Source of the DNA: Costus lasius
Lineage: Eukaryota > Streptophyta > Magnoliopsida > Zingiberales > Costaceae
Length of the DNA stretch: 64,000 nucleotides
Direction of reading: 5' to 3'
Assembly (NCBI GenBank): GCA_027563935.2
Contig: CM050449.1
Location: forward strand, 70,584,556-70,648,555
Shown here: in pieces, positions 58,887 to 64,000 of the stretch
Position numbering within the stretch: position 1 is the stretch's first letter
Layout: every line of letters starts with the position of its first letter
Made by a program: the position numbers and the translations under genes
The notes under the pieces: generated by a model
The model's input: only the letters and a program-made list of their open reading frames with translations
Told to the model about the DNA's origin: nothing
Database searches by the model: none

Positions 58887-61800
58887 TGATGTAGGGTGGA
58901 GACACGTGATCAGAAAACTAGAAAAAAGTAATTAAAATCTAAAAATACAGTAAGCAGCCAGAATTCAGTGCTACAGATAGATATTAAAGTAGCAAATGTC
59001 CGAGAGGGGGTTCCAATCACCCAATATCCAAACTAAATGAACCACATTGTAGAACTAAATTAGTTCTTGGCATGCGTATCAAGATGGAGAGTAGACTCCT
59101 ACTCGAGCATAAAGATTATCTGCAACCAATATAGCTACTCAGATTAGACAATAAGATCAATGCAGGAATTAATTTGTTAGGCTTTTGAGGTTGTTCCAGT
59201 ATACTTGTCCATCTATTAGAGCAAGGTGAGTTCTTCCTATTGACACCAAAGATCAAGATTTTGGTGGCGCCGATTGCTTAAAATACCTACGAGAACAAAC
59301 GTAATCAGATTAGAAAGCAGATTACTAAAGCAATAAACTTAATAAAACAGATCAGGAACAGGGGACGTTTGCGTCATTCCTCGACGGTGGAGCATAGATT
59401 GCTCAACGGAGGCAAAGGAGACACAGGAGAAGGCAAGGTGGTGTCGATGTTGCCGGAGCACTGACGATAGGTGGTGAGAGGAGGCGAGGACGGCGACGGA
59501 GTATAGGCGGAAGCGGAGAAACGGATGCTCAGCCGAACAGGGGAAGTGCGGGAGTGGAACAGGGATCGTCAGCGTTCGTCCGGTAGTGCACAATCACCGG
59601 ACCTGTTACGACTGGAGGTCCTTATGATGATGGCAAAGTTGTGGCCGGAGTTTGAGGTCGAGTGGTGGGCTGTCGGAGGAGGACGGCGTCGAAAGGCGGG
59701 ACTAGGGCAGAAACTGGGCGGAAACAGGGGTTCTGGTCGGCGTTTTGATTCCGGCCATCCAAGCGGCGGATGGATGGATGCCGGCGGCTGAGGGTTCTTG
59801 AGGGGAAGGTGAGCTGATGGCCGAAGTCTTGTGGAGATACAGCTAGTGGATCGCCGGTGGCGATGTTGCAAACTTTTGAAATCTCGGTGAAGATTGACGT
59901 GTGCGGGTGTTTGCAGCGAAGCAGAGAGATTTTAAGGTTGTAGAGGAGATTCAAGGGGAAAGGAGAGGAGAAATGGTGACGCAAGCGCCTAGAAAAGAGG
60001 GGAGGGAGAGATCCGATAAAGAGGAAGAAGAACCATTTCCAAATTCATTCAAAAATATTCTACTGATTACAATGATCGACGTGATACATATAGAAGAGGA
60101 GCGACACTGCTGAGAAGTTGTAGGCGACAGAGACGTTGAAGCTTCCTTGTGGGCTGAGCGAAGGAGACGTTGCTACTTCCATGTTTGGCAGCATAGAGAC
60201 ATTGTGGAGTTTTCCATTGTTGGTCTATGACGTTGCAAGCTTTCCATCGCAGGGTTGCTTCCATTGCTTTGGCGTGAGGATGAGCGTTGGATGAGATGGT
60301 GCTGATTTGGAGTTGGCGCAATTGTTGCTTTGGCGTGAGGGTGAGCGTCGGCCGTTGGATGAGATTTGTTTCCTCTTGTGCTGGCGCAAATATGTTCTTT
60401 ACTGGGCTTGGGCTTGGACATCTTGTGCTTGAATGTCTTGAGTTTCTCTTGAAGGTTAAACCTAGTATCTATCAGGAACTATGTCGCAGCGGAAATACAA
60501 GGTATGGAGATCGCATGACTTAAAACTATGATCAACCTTGTAAACTTGAAAGACAAGTAAGAGTGTTACCATTGCCATGATGTGAGTGGCAGCTTGGAAG
60601 ATGAAAGGGGCAAGTGCCTCTTCTCCAAAGGTATCACACACAAGATGAAGTCGGCTTCTTCTTTATGCTCCTTGTGCTAGCAAAGAGACTAAAGATTCTT
60701 TTTCGTGTCTTGGAGAGGAGATGTGCACCCTTGGCTAGTTGAACTTCTTCCTTGCGTGAAGATGAAGAAGATGCAAGAGGAGGAAGAGAGTAGAAGGGGT
60801 TTCGAAAACCGTGAGGGAGCGCCCAAGAAGGAAATGTTCGGTTACATTTTTGGTAAGAACCAAACATGTAACTCCCTCTTAACTCCCATGTGTTCACTCA
60901 TTGAACCAACCAAAACTTCCCTCTTTTATTGAACCATGCATTCAACTAAGTGAACCGGTTCAATCCCAATTTGGTTCAAGCACCAAATCGAACCAGCCCT
61001 AGTTATGATCTCATTGAACCAAATGGCTCAAGATCTAACCACACATCTCATTGAACCTCTTGATCTTTATGATCAAGCATCAATTCTCCCGATCGAAGCT
61101 TACCGATCATATGCCCTAATCAATCAAACATGATTAGACTAGATCTCACTTCCAATCAGAGTTTAAATTGCTTTAAACTGAACTAGGATAATTCCAGTCC
61201 ACACGATCTGACATAAGTAAGCCATATCATCAAATTGTGCGACCCCAAGGGTTTCCTTTAATGTCGGTAATGATAACTTACGTTATCACGATCAGAGAGG
61301 GGTATCTAGCAGCACATCACTGTCTCCCGATATGAAGGAAAGGGTCTTCCAAGACTACTCCCAAAACACAGCACAAGTGTGAATCTAATTCACTTGGCAT
61401 ACATGTTTCCCTTTGCCACTGGATGTTCCCGTTGGACAAGCATGTCAAGCCTGTGATTCCAACATGATGAAAATGGTTAGATCAGATGAACATAGTCATC
61501 TGGGTATGGCCATACACATTCTCAACCATTTCATCCATGGGGCCCTTTAGAACATCACACTCCAACTAGGAGAGGCAATCCTATATCTATCACAAGTGCC
61601 CTAACATGACTCATGCCCACTGTCCAAGATAATCCTTAATCATTATCTTTCAAATGATATTGAACTACCTCAAGATAATGCCAATCATCACTTAGAAACA
61701 CAAGTGATCTCAAGTCAGAGGGAATATACCACTTGCTTGCATATAAGGATTATTCATATTGTGACAAACAATTGAATATCCTAAGTAGGGTCAGTCCAGT

Positions 61801-62233
61801 ACATCCAATGCACCCATGTGTCTAAATCTTATTCCATGCTCGAAGCATCCTACAAGAACAGAACACATATTAGTCTCAATCATATCAAGGCTGTCTCATG
61901 TTCACCGAGATATCTCGACTAAGGACAACACTGAATGTCAGCTAAGCTGAACATCATTGAGACATTACTCAGAAGTATACATACAACAGCAGATAATGTA
62001 ACAATCTGAATAACAACAATTGCCTTATACATGATACTGTAAATAATCCAAGGCCTCAAACATTAGCCTTAAGGGCATACCCTAACATCTCTTGTGGTTG
62101 AAGTGATTTCTTCTGTTATTTAGCTAGCTTTATTGATTGACTTGCTAGCTTAATTGTGAGCCTCTGGACCTTTGTCTACGGTAGTCGTAGACTCCACTTG
62201 TACCTTCTTGGCCTGTGGTTTCTACCCCCATCA
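58887..62233 (-). repeat. C LTR3 (5' side), split by a solo LTR
   Basis: 1704 bp after removal of the 1638 bp insertion and one TSD copy. Ends CCCCCATCA before TSD TGGGG. Confidence 0.92.
60445..62092 (-). mobile_element. Solo LTR of an A-related copia element with TSD
   Basis: A 1638 bp LTR (60450-62087), minus strand, TGAAGGTTAAACC to CATACCCTAACA, flanked by TCTCT on both sides. The intact target reads AGTTTCTCTTGTGG in LTR2 near 54820. It is colinear with the A1/A2 LTRs, with many substitutions and a different right end in the element sense. Confidence 0.93.
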
Positions 62234-62238
62234 TGGGG

Positions 62239-62684
62239 GAGAAGCAATTCAAAGAAGTAAAGAAGAAGGAATACTCACAAAGCTCTACTCATCAGCATCG
62301 GATTCAATCTTTTTTGTGTCCTCGGGGGTAGATTAGTCGGTGCAGGAACAGGTGAAAACACAAGTGAGAATTTCTAAAAACGTATGTGGAATCGCGCACA
62401 TGAAGGAAAATACGATTGTAATTTACATTACGGCAGTAGCGTAATTTTTTACAAACTGAATAAAACGGCCATCAAAATAGCACAGTAGTGCCACAAAATC
62501 CTCAACTATTATTATTTTTTTTTCTTTTTTTTTATTACGGTACCGTAAAAATGGTTATGGTAGTGCCGTAAAATGCTCAAAACTTTTAGCAAAGAAAACG
62601 CTGGAAAATACGACCAAAGGTATTGGCGTACAGGGCTATTGTCACTCCCTGACACGGCTCCAAAAACTTGTTGTCCCTAACTTG
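62239..62684. other. Right flank of element C, with quasi-palindromic repeats
   Basis: No gene. Variants of the TTACGG...CCGTAA motif occur at about 62433 and 62535, as in the 48.3 kb array, and a T-rich run lies at 62510-62533. Confidence 0.55.
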
Positions 62685-64000
62685 TAGTGTCCGCAAGTGC
62701 ATGGATACTCGAAGTAATAAAGAAGATATCGAACCCACAGAGACCTATGTTGTCAAGTACTGATCAATTGATTTCTTACTATCTAGGTAGTCGAATGAAA
62801 GTCAAGCAAATATCGCAAACACATGGAAGAATACTATCCGAGAGAAAACTGTGACTAGGGTTTCATTCACTATAATTTCTATGACTAGACATGAATAAAG
62901 AATTCATCAGTTTAATTTTATCATGATGAAGATGCAAATTATTTAATGAAAGGATTATTTCACTCTCGTGCTAACAACCATGTAGGGATTAATCTTCGCT
63001 TTCGTGCAAGATTCGTCCCAACGCTGAAGATAAGTAAATCATCAATCAATGAACTCAAAGATCACTTTCGCGTATCCGAATTGTAGGTTGATAATCTCTA
63101 GTGGAATCTCAACGATCACTTTCGTGCATCCGAGCCGTAAGATATTATATGGCCGTAATTTGCACCTGGTCGCGCGAGACTTTTGGGCTCGAAACTTGCG
63201 AGGGCCATAACTTTTGATTCAGAGCTCGAAATCAAGATCCGAAAGATGTTCCGGACTCATCTTTAAGAGGAAAAGATGAACGATGTAGGAGGGAGAATTT
63301 ATATCCGGTATCGAGAGAGCAATCAATAGAGAGGTGGCTAGGGTTTGTTCTCATGCCGAGAGGCGTAGAGGGCACCTCAGGCCATGATTTTCACGCAGAC
63401 GCTTTGTTTGGAGGAGAGGAAGACATCACAAAAGTTTCAGAGCGTTTGGAGTCCGATCGGAGGAGGAATCAACGAAACAGCGGTGACAGCGCTGTTCATC
63501 GAAGCAAATTACGGCTGTAAAGGATTTTACAGCCATGTTGTAACGTTGTTTCTCCTTTCCTTTCATTTTTTGATCATTCTAAGAATATGATTTATTGTAT
63601 CTCTTTCTCCATGCAAGCTTAATACTCTTTTGGGACATGGGGTGTAATCCCCTTGAATTTTAATGATTAGATAATTCTTCTCTTTCGTCATAATAATCTT
63701 CGTTGTGATAATTCTACTTTTGTGATGAATTGTCTTTAATTTTCCATAGATCTATGTCATTATTCATGCTTTAGAGTTTTTGCAATGAGACTGAAAGGTG
63801 ATTTACTTGAGAACTTGGAACCCTAGAATTGCATGTTGAGATCCCTTCCTTAGGTTATATCCAATTTGATCTGTTCTAGTAGATTTATTGTCATATTTGA
63901 TAATATCGATTTAGGATTTAATTAATGTTATAAACGTTGATAGAAGTGAGTAACGATCCGTTGGAAAGCCTTAAGTAGAACTTGTGTTGAGTTTTGGATG
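62685..64000. repeat. Unidentified dispersed repeat, right copy, partly inverted
   Basis: 62685-63130 is a direct copy of about 46985-47440. About 63150-64000 is the reverse complement of about 47440-48060 and further. The change of orientation falls near 63140. It continues off the window. No supported coding frame. Confidence 0.7.

Larger units (their letters stand above)
49945..62233 (-). mobile_element. Non-autonomous LTR element C in tandem form (three LTRs, two internal regions)
   Basis: One TSD pair surrounds LTR1 (49945-51651), internal 1 (51652-53261), LTR2 (53262-54965), internal 2 (54966-58886) and LTR3 (58887-62233). Internal 2 and LTR3 each carry a foreign solo LTR. Without those, internals are about 1610 and 1637 bp and LTRs are 1707, 1704 and 1704 bp. 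The LTR ends are TGATG...CATCA, and tRNA-Met primer sites precede LTR2 and LTR3. Only a protease-like ORF is encoded. No RT or integrase is present. I do not recognise the family. Confidence 0.9.

Overview
The window is nuclear DNA of a flowering plant with a repeat-rich genome. This rests on plant-specific LTR-retrotransposon lineages (Ty3 Athila and Tat, large Ty1/copia elements primed by initiator tRNA-Met) and on a plant-type NADP-malic enzyme gene fragment. I cannot name the species. I see no intact host gene, rRNA, tRNA gene or CRISPR array. Almost everything is retrotransposon, layered by successive insertion.

Left two thirds (1-44850) is a nested stack whose levels can be read from target-site duplications (TSDs). 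The substrate is a decayed Athila element: protease and start of RT at 1-1139, rest of RT, RNase H and a cut integrase at 43264-44850. A 42 kb block (1140-43263, TSD TCCTG) split its RT gene. That block is a Tat-lineage Ty3 element on the minus strand with 3.55 kb LTRs and a broken gag-pol at 6298-13744. Its right-hand LTR was split by a minus-strand copia element, A1 (16260-41926, TSD CTTCC). A1 was in turn hit twice. A plus-strand relative, A2 (20508-30340), sits in its internal region and carries an intact 1294-codon gag-pol. A plus-strand copia element B (32490-41317, TSD ACCTG) sits in its 5' LTR; B has two 2400 bp LTRs around a wrecked gag-pol.

The most unusual content is in the Tat LTRs. 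Both contain a captured piece of an NADP-malic enzyme gene, with three exon pieces and the introns between them, on the strand opposite to the element (3925-4488 and 42497-43058).

The middle (44851-49944) is AT-rich and poorly identifiable. It has a possible copia 5' fragment, a truncated LTR related to B (46405-46983), a dispersed repeat (46985-48060) and a roughly 72 bp tandem array built on a quasi-palindrome (48293-48590).

The right part (49945-62233, TSD TGGGG) is one minus-strand element, C, in tandem form: LTR-internal-LTR-internal-LTR. Its internal regions are about 1.6 kb and encode only a protease-like ORF in which the usual DSG/DTG motif is replaced. Two solo LTRs sit inside it: a B relative (55696-57974, TSD ATCAA) and an A relative (60450-62087, TSD TCTCT). 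The last 1.8 kb repeats the 47 kb region with an internal inversion.

All assignments come from reading the sequence and from known motifs. No database search or alignment program was run, and similarity figures are counts by eye.
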